Origin: Ruminococcus sp.
GTDB lineage: Bacteria; Bacillota; Clostridia; Oscillospirales; Ruminococcaceae
Assembly (NCBI GenBank): GCA_016288815.1
Contig: JAEELF010000051.1
Span: 1-47,350, forward strand
Direction: 5' to 3'
DNA length: 47,350 nucleotides
Positions 34,816-42,770 of the stretch are shown in pieces; the stretch's first letter is position 1, and each line of letters starts with the position of its first letter. A program made the position numbers and the translations under genes. A model generated the notes under the pieces. The model was not told the DNA's origin and ran no database searches. It was given only the letters and a program-made list of their open reading frames with translations.

Positions 34816-36204
34816 ATGGACGAAAGAAACAACGATCTGACGGGCTCGCCCTTTGCGGGGACGTCAGCTCCGGATACAGGGGAAGATTATGTCCCCAAGC
34901 ACGAAAAGCCGCCTGAGGTAAGGCAGCCGGTCTACGACGAATTCATGTACGAGCCGATAGGCTTCGAGGAGTTCGAGCGCGCCCAGCGTGAGGCGGACGC
35001 CGCTGCCGCAGCAAAGGAGGAGAAGCGCCGCCTGACAAGGAGCGAGCGCACTGCAACGGCCATGCTCGCACTGCTGATACTCATGTGCGGAGCGTTCGCG
35101 GTATACGGCTTGATACGCGACCTCGCGATGAGCTCGCGCTCGGTCGTGCAGACCCGTACCAAGAACGTCGTGCTGTACCAGAACTCCAAGCCCGAGGGTG
35201 CGAACGACATCTCCAACTGGGTGGACGAGAACGGCAGATACACCGTCGAGGGCGCGGCAGCAGCCGTGAAGCCTTCGATAGTCGAGATATACACCTATTC
35301 CGACGCCTCCCATAAGTCCCTCCTCGGGACAGGCTCGGGGATAGTTCTCACCGAGGACGGTTATATCCTCACGAATGCTCATGTACTGAGCTCCAGCGGG
35401 TATCACGTCATCGCCACGGACGACGGCGAGCGCTACGACGCAAAGATAGTCGGGCGCGACGCCAAGACCGACATCGCAGTGATAAGCGTGACCGGTGCGA
35501 AGCTCACCCCCGCTATCCTCGGCAACTCCGACGAAGCAGTGGTCGGCGAGGAGGTCATCGCGATAGGCAACCCCGCCCGCTTCTCCGGCACAGTCACGAA
35601 CGGTATCGTTTCCGCCGTGAACCGCAAGATACGCAGTGACGCCACCGGCTTCGAGATGAACTGTATCCAGACCAACGCCGAGCTCAGCCCCGGCAATTCC
35701 GGCGGCGCGCTCGTTAATATGTATGGTCAGGTCATCGGCATAACGTCGTCGAAGTATGTCAGCTCCGACATCGAGGGGATAGGCTTCGCGATATCCATAA
35801 ATGACGCCCTCCCCATAATCGAGGAGCTCATCAGCAACGGCTATATTTCAGGGCGTTTCCGTATCGGAGTGAAGTACCTCGACACCGAGACCGAGAGCAA
35901 GCGCATGGCTATCGCTGCCGAGCTGGGCATAAAGGAGCTCCCCAAGGACTTCCGGGGACTCTACATCACCAGCATCGACGAGGAATTCGACATCGCGGAT
36001 ACCGAGCTCAGGGTCGGCGACTTCATCACCGCTATCAACGGCAAGCAGGTAGGCAACTATCAGGAGCTCTACGACGCCATTTCCTCGAATTACGGCGCCG
36101 GAGATACCGTCCCCGCCACCTGTGCCCGCTTCGACAGCGACGGCGAGGTAACATACTTCGACATCGAATTTGTGCTCGCCGAGGATACCTCCGGCGACTT
36201 CTGA
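34816..36204 (+). CDS. HtrA/DegP-like membrane serine protease with PDZ domain
   Basis: Envelope-quality-control protease of 462 residues. A cytoplasmic N-terminus of about 80 residues precedes one membrane segment (80-100). The extracellular trypsin-like domain has the triad H189 (TNAHVL), D219 (KTDIAV) and S295 (GNSGGAL). A C-terminal PDZ domain follows (about 350-455; VGDFITAINGKQVGNYQEL). AAAGGA precedes the ATG, three bases after the kinase stop. Its stop is only two bases from the convergent stop at 36207. Confidence 0.95.
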   Translation: MDERNNDLTGSPFAGTSAPDTGEDYVPKHEKPPEVRQPVYDEFMYEPIGFEEFERAQREADAAAAAKEEKRRLTRSERTATAMLALLILMCGAFAVYGLIRDLAMSSRSVVQTRTKNVVLYQNSKPEGANDISNWVDENGRYTVEGAAAAVKPSIVEIYTYSDASHKSLLGTGSGIVLTEDGYILTNAHVLSSSGYHVIATDDGERYDAKIVGRDAKTDIAVISVTGAKLTPAILGNSDEAVVGEEVIAIGNPARFSGTVTNGIVSAVNRKIRSDATGFEMNCIQTNAELSPGNSGGALVNMYGQVIGITSSKYVSSDIEGIGFAISINDALPIIEELISNGYISGRFRIGVKYLDTETESKRMAIAAELGIKELPKDFRGLYITSIDEEFDIADTELRVGDFITAINGKQVGNYQELYDAISSNYGAGDTVPATCARFDSDGEVTYFDIEFVLAEDTSGDF

Positions 36205-36206
36205 CC

Positions 36207-36590
36207 CTACTTCATCAGCCCGCCCGGGCGCTTTGAATTGACTCCGTACACTCCTCCTGCCGCGCCGCACACGCACGTCAGGAGGAGCTTTTCTATTCCC
36301 GCAAAGCCCCCGCATACCAGCGATATCCCGAGCAGTACCAGGTATATCGCCGCACCGCACATCGCTCCCCCGGGCAGACCTCTCCGCCGCGTGAACTTCC
36401 CCAGCACCCAGCCCCCGCAGAAACTCCCCGCGCCGAGCGATACCATAGCATAAGTCCCCGCATTGTCCGTGTTCCCGATAAGAAAGAACGCCGCCCCCGC
36501 GAACGCTCCCGCACATACCGCCGTGCACACCAGCCCCAGTACTATCGCTGCCGCCGCACACCTCGCCCCGCTTTCCCAGAATCTCTTCAT
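36207..36590 (-). CDS. TIGR04086-family membrane protein
   Basis: A 127-residue protein with four hydrophobic, Gly/Ala-rich segments (AAAAIVLGLVCTAVCAGAFA; MVSLGAGSFCGGWVLGKF; AAIYLVLLGISLVCGGFAG). Clostridial proteins of this kind are named TIGR04086 and typically lie next to yajC, as here. Function unknown. GGAGGG precedes the ATG. It converges with the HtrA gene with a two-base gap and no terminator. Confidence 0.78.
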   Translation of the reverse strand: MKRFWESGARCAAAAIVLGLVCTAVCAGAFAGAAFFLIGNTDNAGTYAMVSLGAGSFCGGWVLGKFTRRRGLPGGAMCGAAIYLVLLGISLVCGGFAGIEKLLLTCVCGAAGGVYGVNSKRPGGLMK

Positions 36591-36909
36591 CGCACCCTCC
36601 TGTATACCATTTACTCTTTCCTCCGGGGCGATAGTAGTGTCTGCGACGCATTAAAAATGGGGACGCTGTCCCCAAGCCCCTGCCAAAGGGTACAGGTACC
36701 CTTTGGAAACCCACTGTCAAAAAATCCCATGCCGTGTTCCCTTTAAACGTCCAATGGAATACGGCATGGGATTTTTTCATAATGGGATTCTAAAGGGAAT
36801 CTATTCCCTTTAGCGGGAGTTTGAGGGCAGAGCCCCCATTTCTGATCCGCCGGAGGCTCCACTGCCGCCCCGGGGGAGACAGTAGATGATATGCGGGAGG
36901 GTGGGGGAG
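36591..36909. repeat. Intergenic block of hairpin repeats upstream of TIGR04086
   Basis: A 319-base gap without a gene. It holds GGGGAC-GCT-GTCCCC (36659-36673), a palindrome CCAAAGGGTAC/GTACCCTTTGG (36683-36706), a long terminator (36719-36777), a palindrome CTAAAGGGAAT/ATTCCCTTTAG (36790-36813) and GGGC-AGA-GCCC (36825-36835). The segment 36782-36835 recurs with changes at 42554-42606 (both start AATGGGATTC and end GGCAGAGCCC). This kind of modular hairpin repeat is common in gut Clostridia genomes. Confidence 0.7.
36719..36777. terminator. Long bidirectional terminator after yajC
   Basis: The arm starting AAAAAATCCCATGCCGT (36719-36735) pairs perfectly over 17 bases with ACGGCATGGGATTTTTT (36761-36777). 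The loop extends the pairing (TTCC/GGAA). With runs of six A and six T it works on both strands; the obvious user is minus-strand yajC. Confidence 0.9.
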
Positions 36910-37431
36910 TTATTCTTCCTCGTCGGAGGATTTTTTCTTTTTGGATTTTTTCTCGGGCTCGTCGTCGTCAACGAGCTTGGCGGAGGAGAGGGGAGACTTA
37001 GCGGAAGCGGCGTTCTTAGCCTCTCTCATACGCTCAGCTGCGGAGACGTTCTCGGTGATAGCCCATGTTTTGATACGGAGCTTGTGGCGCTCACCGCCGG
37101 TCTCGATGACGACTGTGTCGTCGCCTGTGCGGACGATGATACCTACGATACCGCCGCCTGTGACTATCTCGTCGCCGACCTGGAGGCTCTCCTGCATTTC
37201 CTTCATTTCTTTTTCTCTCTTCTTCTGGGGCTTGATAGCGACGAAGTAGAGGAGTGCAAACATGATGATGAGCGGGAGTACGAGGGTAAAGAAAGCGGAG
37301 CTGCTGCTTGCAGTAGCCGCGGTAGTGGTGGTGTCAGAATCGCCCTCTGCGAAAGCGGACATCGCGCTGAATGCTGTTGCGTAGGCAGCGGTGAGCGAGC
37401 CTGCCGCGAGCTTTATTATCTTCTTGTTCAT
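36910..37431 (-). CDS. yajC: Preprotein translocase subunit YajC
   Basis: Accessory Sec protein of 173 residues. It has a signal-peptide-like N-terminus ending SAMSAFAEGD, then the usual YajC membrane helix (FFTLVLPLIIMFALLYFVAI) and cytoplasmic domain (KPQKKREKEMKEMQESLQVG, DEIVTGGGIVG), and a long charged tail. Most YajC proteins lack the extra N-terminal hydrophobic stretch. The start is ATG 37431 with GGAG upstream; the in-frame ATG four codons earlier lacks a site. Confidence 0.9.
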   Translation of the reverse strand: MNKKIIKLAAGSLTAAYATAFSAMSAFAEGDSDTTTTAATASSSSAFFTLVLPLIIMFALLYFVAIKPQKKREKEMKEMQESLQVGDEIVTGGGIVGIIVRTGDDTVVIETGGERHKLRIKTWAITENVSAAERMREAKNAASAKSPLSSAKLVDDDEPEKKSKKKKSSDEEE

Positions 37432-37473
37432 ATTATTCTCCATTCTGCCGTCTGGCTTATAAATACAGATAAC

Positions 37474-37503
37474 ATTATACCACAATCTTGTGGAAAAAGT
37501 CAA
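37474..37503 (-). promoter_or_regulatory. Promoter of yajC
   Basis: On the minus strand: TTGACT (37503-37498), an 18-base spacer and TATAAT (37479-37474), about 40 bases before the ATG. Confidence 0.82.
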
Positions 37504-37531
37504 CCGCTGGGCGGGAATTTTCTGCAACATT

Positions 37532-38497
37532 TCACTTTTCTTCGCGGGCGGCTTTCTTCTGCGTGAGGACGACGAGTACTGCTATGCCTGCCGCGAGGAC
37601 GACAGTCGTGAAGATACTGCCTTCAATGCCGAATTTCCCGCCGGTGAGGAAGCCGTGGGAGCTTTCAGCGGTGGTGTAGATGACAGACTCAGCGGAGCCG
37701 CTTCCGCTGACGCTTATGCCCCAGATACTGCCCTGAGTGAAGTTCCAGAATGAATGTATCGCACAGACGCCCCAGATATCGCCGGTATACAGCATATACA
37801 GCGCCGCGAACACGCCGAACATGGTGAGGTTGATGATAGGCATGATACCGAAGCCGGGGTTCATCGCGTGGGCGAGCATGAAGCCGACCGAGCTTATGGC
37901 TATCGCAACAGAGGCTGGGGCTTTTCCGCCGATAGAGGTCAGGAGGTAGCCGCGGAAGATAAATTCCTCGCTCATGCCCTGCACTAAGAATCCGAGCAGA
38001 TAGAGCGTTATCAGCCCGAAGTTGATGTCCTTCCCGACGCTCAGCGAGTTAGCTCCGAAGGCGACGGAAAGGAGGTCTATCGCCGAGATGAGACCTACGC
38101 CGACGAGTATCCCAACGATGTAGTGCGGGACAGCCTTCTCCCTGACCGCGCCCATGGTGCTGGCACGTCGTATCTCAAAGCCCCGGACGTAGACTATGCT
38201 GGTGATAGTACCGAATACCGTTGCGAACAGCGAGGGGATCATAACTCTGGGCATGGTGGCGATACGGGTCGATATGAGGATGGATTCCGCGACAGATACC
38301 TCGTGCTCGCCGGTCAGGACGCCGATCTGCTTGTATTCGTCCATCATCGGACCGAACGCGAGTATGGCGGGGATAATGGCTTCGAGAATGATTATCACCG
38401 CGAACACGAACACGAATTTTACCGACTTCCAGATGACGCCGGATTCGTCGAGTGACTTAGCGGAGCCCTCGAACATATATGAGCGGAGCTTTTTCAT
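37532..38497 (-). CDS. CPBP-family intramembrane metalloprotease
   Basis: Membrane protein of 321 residues with about eight hydrophobic segments. The CPBP/Abi catalytic motifs are present: SEEFIFRG (Glu-Glu...Arg), a histidine in GFMLAHAMNPG and another in AIHSFWNF. Relatives cleave prenylated or membrane substrates; the target is unknown. ATG 38497 follows GGGAGG. It has its own promoter and lies downstream of repeat copy B. Confidence 0.87.
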   Translation of the reverse strand: MKKLRSYMFEGSAKSLDESGVIWKSVKFVFVFAVIIILEAIIPAILAFGPMMDEYKQIGVLTGEHEVSVAESILISTRIATMPRVMIPSLFATVFGTITSIVYVRGFEIRRASTMGAVREKAVPHYIVGILVGVGLISAIDLLSVAFGANSLSVGKDINFGLITLYLLGFLVQGMSEEFIFRGYLLTSIGGKAPASVAIAISSVGFMLAHAMNPGFGIMPIINLTMFGVFAALYMLYTGDIWGVCAIHSFWNFTQGSIWGISVSGSGSAESVIYTTAESSHGFLTGGKFGIEGSIFTTVVLAAGIAVLVVLTQKKAAREEK

Positions 38498-38524
38498 GCT
38501 GCACCTCCCTGAGCTTATATGACT

Positions 38525-38553
38525 ATTATACCATGTTGAGCCTGCATTGGCAA
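38525..38553 (-). promoter_or_regulatory. Promoter of the CPBP protease gene
   Basis: On the minus strand: TTGCCA (38553-38548), a 17-base spacer and TATAAT (38530-38525). Confidence 0.8.
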
Positions 38554-38581
38554 GGGGTGAGGCGTGCCGGCAGTGTAAAAA

Positions 38582-38695
38582 GGGGCGGAGAGGGGCGTCC
38601 CTCCGGCGGAATGATGCATAAAAATTACCGAGCCCATAATTACAGGCTCGGTAACTCACATTTTTCTGTTAAAGGACGCTGACTAATTCCGCCCT
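38582..38695. repeat. Structured repeat, copy B
   Basis: Second copy of the element at 31804-31919. The outer stem is GGGGCGGA (38582-38589) with TCCGCCCT (38688-38695, one G-T pair), then GAGGG/CCCTC (38590-38603), CGGAA (38607-38611) with TTCTG (38664-38668, one wobble) and TTACCGAGCC with GGCTCGGTAA (ending 38654). On the minus strand the core hairpin is followed by TTTTTA and the outer stem by TTTTTA. It lies six bases after the Wzz-like gene on that strand, so it serves as its terminator. Confidence 0.78.
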
Positions 38696-38701
38696 CAGCA
38701 A

Positions 38702-40357
38702 TTACTTTTTCTTGTTTTTGCCGTTGTTATTGCTGTTGTTATTCTGCTTTTTATCTTCAGCCTTATCGTCTGCCTTTTCCTCAGCGGGAGCTTCCTCAGA
38801 CTCCTCGGCAGCGTCTTCGCTGTTCTCGGAAGCGGAAGCCATTGCGGGCTCGGGCTTCTTCTTGTTCTCAGCGATGATAGCTGTGATGAATGCGAGTGCG
38901 AGGTACGCAAGGAAGAGGAGTGCCTCCGCAAGAATGATGGGAGTGAGCGAAGCCTTGACGATAGTTGCGAAAGCTGCTGTTCCGGAGTTTACTGCGGGAA
39001 CGAGAATGCTGTATGCGTTCGCGAATGCGACCTTCTCGTAGTACTCGTTAGCTGTAGCGTTTACGGAGTCAACCAGGTCAACTACCTTGGTGTGGAGGTC
39101 AGCGAACTGTGTCTCTAACTGTTCGATTCTGGCAGGGTCGTTTGATGAAGTACTCTTCTCAAGAGCAGCCTTTCTCTCGGTGTAGAATGCGATCTGCTGA
39201 GTTGTGGAAGAAAGATTTGTCTGAGTCGTGATACGCTGATCTATGAGTTTATTGTACTCGTCAGAAGCGAGAGTGCTTGTCATGCTTCCGTCGTCGGTAG
39301 TGCCGTTGAATACTACGATAGTATCCTTTTCGTAGGACGCGATAGCATCCTGGATAGTTGCAAGGACCTCTGTATACTGCGTCTGCTGACGTGTGAGCTG
39401 CTGGATACGATATTCATAGTAAGCGATAGTATCTGCCTTGTTCTTGGTGAGGTTGTTTACAGTGATAACAGAGGAGATCCTGTCGAGGTCGATGTCATTG
39501 ACAGTCTTGATAGCCTCGGAAAGATCAGCGAATGTGTAGCCGGTCGTATTGGAACGGAAGTGGCTGGTAAAGTTGTTAGTGCCGTTATTGGAAACAGAAT
39601 AGTACTTGGATTCCTCAACTGAAAGCTGCTTAACATAGGTCTGGAGAGCATTGAGAGTGGTCGAGAATACGTCCACAGCCTCAGCGTAGTCGTAATCGTT
39701 ATAGTCAACGACTGTTACGGAAGTACCTACTGCTGCATTATAGCCGTACTGACCGTAGAAGTAGTCCCTGTAGGACTCGAGTATCTGGTTGAACACCTCA
39801 ACTGCCTTGTCCCCGCTGAGACTTGTTTCAGCGTAGCTGAACTGAACCTTGTACTGAGTGGGGTAATATGTAGTGTCCAGAAGAGCCTGGGCAGCAGCAA
39901 GGTTTCCGCTGGTGGCTTTGTCCATTACGCTCTGGTAAACAGTCATTCTGTCGATAGCATCGGAAGGAGTGACGGGAATGACCTTGATACCGGCTCTTAT
40001 TGCCTCGACCTCACTTGCGTACTCATCATATATCCCGAGAGTTGCAAGAGCAGCGGAGATAACATTGGGGTTCTTGACTGTGTTTACGTCGAGAACACCG
40101 CCGGCAGGATCAAGTCCCTGCTCAACGCCGTTGTAGTTGAAGCTGATGAGCGCTGTGAGCGCAGGCTTGTTGCGGATAATAGTGAAAGCGTTCAGTCCGA
40201 ATACGAACCCGCCGATAACTACCGCTGTAACGAGCCAGAGCAGGAAATACTTCCTGAGCTTTTTGAATATACCCGAAAGGGAAATGACGACTTCGTCTTT
40301 TTCGTCAGATTCATTCTTGATAGTAACGTTAACATTACGTTCGTCCAGATTAGCCAT
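38702..40357 (-). CDS. Wzz-like polysaccharide co-polymerase
   Basis: A 551-residue envelope protein with two terminal membrane segments (about 38-58, FLLWLVTAVVIGGFVFGLNA; about 470-495, IILAEALLFLAYLALAFITA) around a large extracellular, helical, coiled-coil-rich domain. This is the layout of chain-length regulators of polysaccharide export. The cytoplasmic tail is acidic and ends in an Asn/Lys-rich stretch. No tyrosine kinase or glycan cluster adjoins it. GGAGGT sets ATG 40357. Confidence 0.75.
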   Translation of the reverse strand: MANLDERNVNVTIKNESDEKDEVVISLSGIFKKLRKYFLLWLVTAVVIGGFVFGLNAFTIIRNKPALTALISFNYNGVEQGLDPAGGVLDVNTVKNPNVISAALATLGIYDEYASEVEAIRAGIKVIPVTPSDAIDRMTVYQSVMDKATSGNLAAAQALLDTTYYPTQYKVQFSYAETSLSGDKAVEVFNQILESYRDYFYGQYGYNAAVGTSVTVVDYNDYDYAEAVDVFSTTLNALQTYVKQLSVEESKYYSVSNNGTNNFTSHFRSNTTGYTFADLSEAIKTVNDIDLDRISSVITVNNLTKNKADTIAYYEYRIQQLTRQQTQYTEVLATIQDAIASYEKDTIVVFNGTTDDGSMTSTLASDEYNKLIDQRITTQTNLSSTTQQIAFYTERKAALEKSTSSNDPARIEQLETQFADLHTKVVDLVDSVNATANEYYEKVAFANAYSILVPAVNSGTAAFATIVKASLTPIILAEALLFLAYLALAFITAIIAENKKKPEPAMASASENSEDAAEESEEAPAEEKADDKAEDKKQNNNSNNNGKNKKK

Positions 40358-40416
40358 TTTGACCTCCATATTTTTCTAAGATACTGGGATATCCTCCGAT
40401 ACCCTGTCAAAGTACA

Positions 40417-40445
40417 ATTATATCACAGCTTTCCGGCAAGGTCAA
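40417..40445 (-). promoter_or_regulatory. Promoter of the Wzz-like gene
   Basis: On the minus strand: TTGACC (40445-40440), a 17-base spacer and TATAAT (40422-40417). The leader of about 50 bases contains an imperfect GGGTATC/GATATCCC hairpin. Confidence 0.85.
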
Positions 40446-40545
40446 GCGATAATGCATATTTCCGCAAATTTCCGGGATTTAGCCAAAAAATATCATGCTG
40501 CCGCAAGACTGTTTCTGCAATTCTGCCCAATTGCTCGTGTATCCT

Positions 40546-41013
40546 TTAGCACTTTATGATGCTTGTTTCAACGTTACCGGTGGAATAGTCAATGTCGAAG
40601 ACGACTATTTCGTCATCAGCAACTTCAGGGATATCTATGCTCTTGTCGAGGTAATTTGAATATAACCGGCAGCATTTCGTGTTAAGGGCCGATTTCAACC
40701 CGTCTTCATAGATGCGGATCGTATTGGTTATCGTACCCTCCGAATTAAACACAGTTATCAGCTCCTGCTGGAATGCGTCGTCATCATAGTTCAGGTAATT
40801 TATGTGTATCTTAAAGTATGTATCGTGATTTTCATCGCTTTGAGCCGGTTCCGGCTCTGACTCCGACGGCATTTCGTCGCCGGCATAATACCCCGGGTGG
40901 CGCCAGACCATCGCTCCCAAGCTGATGAATGCCAGCAGCATTGTCGTAGCGCAGAACAGGATTATACCTATTTTATATGATCTTGGCATATTTGATCTGC
41001 CTCTGCGGGGCAT
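40546..41013 (-). CDS. Membrane-anchored protein of unknown function
   Basis: A 155-residue protein: basic start (PRRGRSNMPRSYK), one membrane segment (IGIILFCATTMLLAFISLGA), a Pro/Glu/Ser linker (SESEPEPAQSDEN) and an extracellular domain of about 95 residues ending VETSIIKC. Not recognised. GGAGAG precedes the ATG, and it starts 21 bases after the GH43 stop, so it is co-transcribed with that gene. About 150 bases without a gene or clear terminator follow it before the Wzz-like promoter. Confidence 0.65.
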   Translation of the reverse strand: MPRRGRSNMPRSYKIGIILFCATTMLLAFISLGAMVWRHPGYYAGDEMPSESEPEPAQSDENHDTYFKIHINYLNYDDDAFQQELITVFNSEGTITNTIRIYEDGLKSALNTKCCRLYSNYLDKSIDIPEVADDEIVVFDIDYSTGNVETSIIKC

Positions 41014-41034
41014 AGCGATCTACTCTCCTTTGTA

Positions 41035-42507
41035 TCAGAAAATGATCTCCTTCATCTCGATCAACCCCGAGCCGCGGTAGATGAGATAAAGCGGGAATGT
41101 TCCTGAAAGAGGGACCTCTGCGGAGATCTCGGTCCACTCACCGGCGGGGTGCACCTTTATTTCTGCAAGGACTGCGCCGGATATCTCCGTGCACACCTCT
41201 ATGACGCCCTCTGCATTTCCGCGGACGAGCGCCCCTATGCGGGAAGCTGTCCCTTCGAAGTATCTGAAGCCGATTAGGGTGCCGTCGCAGATCTCGCTGA
41301 TAATGCGCTCGACCTCCCCGCTGACCTCTTTATGGGTCACGTTCGGGAAGCTCTCCGTGTAGATACTGTTGGAGCCATGGGGCATATGTCCGTTTGTGAT
41401 ACTGCACGCGATCACCGCCGGGTAGCGTCCCTGCGCACGGAGCGGACCTCCGTTCAGACCGCACGATGTCATCTCCGCCTGAGCAATACTGCCGTCGGGA
41501 GCAATGGTTATGCGCTCTGCACACGCCTGACGGCTGTAATCGGACTTATGCGTGAGGCGGTGGTAGAAGACATACCACTGCCCGTTTATCTCGATAATGC
41601 TTCCGTGGGTGGTGCCGGTCATGTTGAGCCTGTCCGCAGCGCTCCTGCCGTTTATGCCGATGTCGCCGTTGGAGACGATAGTCCCGCCGAAGACGAACCC
41701 TCCGTCCGGACGGTCGCTGACGGCGTAGCAGAGCTCGTGGTTCAGCTGGGAGGAGTACACGAAATAGTACTTATCCCCGACCTTTCTCATAGAGCTCGCC
41801 TCGAAGAACTCATGCCCGCCGAAGTCCGCATTGTATGGAATGATGTGCTGCGGCTCGCCCTTGACAGTGAGCATATCGTCCTCAAGGACGACCATGCACG
41901 CACCGTTGACGTTATCCTCAGTCGCGAGGACCTCTTCGGGAGTTTTATTATAGCGTTTGCAGACCTCAGCGAGCTTGTCCTTGTCACGCGCGAGGATATC
42001 GTTGGACTCGCCCATGTACTGCGTGCCGTAGTAAATGCGTATCGTGCCGTTGTCGTTGAAAGCGCACGGGTCGAAGCAGACGTACTTTTTCATGGGAGTA
42101 CCGTCGGGGTAGTGTACGCAGCCGAGGTACTCGTATTTTCCGGCGGGAGTGTCGCAGACCGCAGCGCGGATAGGGCCGTAGTAGCCGCCGAAGCCGAAAT
42201 CTCCGGACATACAGTAGTAGAGGTAGAAGCGTCCGTCGTTGCCCTGAACTACGTCGGGAGCGTACATAAACGGACGCTCATCGTAGTCGGGGTCCTGCTT
42301 GGCAGAGTAGATCACGCCCTCGCAGCGCCAGCTGGTGAGGTCGTCAACGGGCGCGGAGTAGACTGTGTAGTCCTCCATACAGAAAGTTCTTCCGCCTTCG
42401 CGGTCGTGGGAGCCGTAGAGGTAGACCCGGTCGCCGAAGATATGCGGCTCGCCGTCGGGGATATATGCATCGAGAGGCAGGAATGGATTAAAAACCTGAT
42501 TTTTCAT
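41035..42507 (-). CDS. Family 43 glycoside hydrolase with C-terminal CBM6-like module
   Basis: A 490-residue enzyme with a five-bladed propeller typical of arabinofuranosidases/xylosidases: IPDGEPHIFGDRVYLYGSHD (base Asp region), MYAPDVVQGNDGRFYLYYC, CFDPCAFNDNG (middle Asp) and HEFFEASSMRKVGDKYY (acid Glu). The last 120 residues look CBM6-like (AEVPLSGTFPLYLIYRGSG). No signal peptide, so probably acts on imported oligosaccharides. The substrate cannot be read from sequence alone. The upstream site is weak (AAGGGTG). Confidence 0.85.
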   Translation of the reverse strand: MKNQVFNPFLPLDAYIPDGEPHIFGDRVYLYGSHDREGGRTFCMEDYTVYSAPVDDLTSWRCEGVIYSAKQDPDYDERPFMYAPDVVQGNDGRFYLYYCMSGDFGFGGYYGPIRAAVCDTPAGKYEYLGCVHYPDGTPMKKYVCFDPCAFNDNGTIRIYYGTQYMGESNDILARDKDKLAEVCKRYNKTPEEVLATEDNVNGACMVVLEDDMLTVKGEPQHIIPYNADFGGHEFFEASSMRKVGDKYYFVYSSQLNHELCYAVSDRPDGGFVFGGTIVSNGDIGINGRSAADRLNMTGTTHGSIIEINGQWYVFYHRLTHKSDYSRQACAERITIAPDGSIAQAEMTSCGLNGGPLRAQGRYPAVIACSITNGHMPHGSNSIYTESFPNVTHKEVSGEVERIISEICDGTLIGFRYFEGTASRIGALVRGNAEGVIEVCTEISGAVLAEIKVHPAGEWTEISAEVPLSGTFPLYLIYRGSGLIEMKEIIF

Positions 42508-42770
42508 CTTATCACCCTTTTGTTTTCTTCTGTTATCTGTCTGAAAATCAAGCAATGGGATTCCAAAGGGACGACTGTTCCTTTGGCGGAGTCCAGAGGC
42601 AGAGCCCTGCGTATACTAAGGAGCTCCGCAAGAGGTGAATTCAAAAACGATCCGGTGGATCGTTTTTCAAGAGGAGACGCCCTGCGATAGAGGGCGTCTC
42701 CTTGCTGCTGAAGCGAAATAACTTGCTTGCGACCGATGGGGTCGCACGGTGTATGCCGCCGAAAGATACC
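42508..42770. repeat. Hairpin-rich gap between glmM and the GH43 gene
   Basis: A 263-base gap. Segment 42554-42606 is the second copy of the AATGGGATTC...GGCAGAGCCC module, with arms CCAAAGG and CCTTTGG. Next are the glmM terminator (42643-42667), a GGAGACGCCCT/AGGGCGTCTCC hairpin (42673-42701) and TGCGACC/GGTCGCA (42728-42746). I found no convincing promoter for the GH43 gene. Confidence 0.65.
42643..42667. terminator. Terminator of glmM
   Basis: AAAAACGATCC-GGT-GGATCGTTTTT, 11 base pairs with a three-base loop and A/T runs at both ends. It is about 100 bases beyond the glmM stop on the minus strand. Confidence 0.88.
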
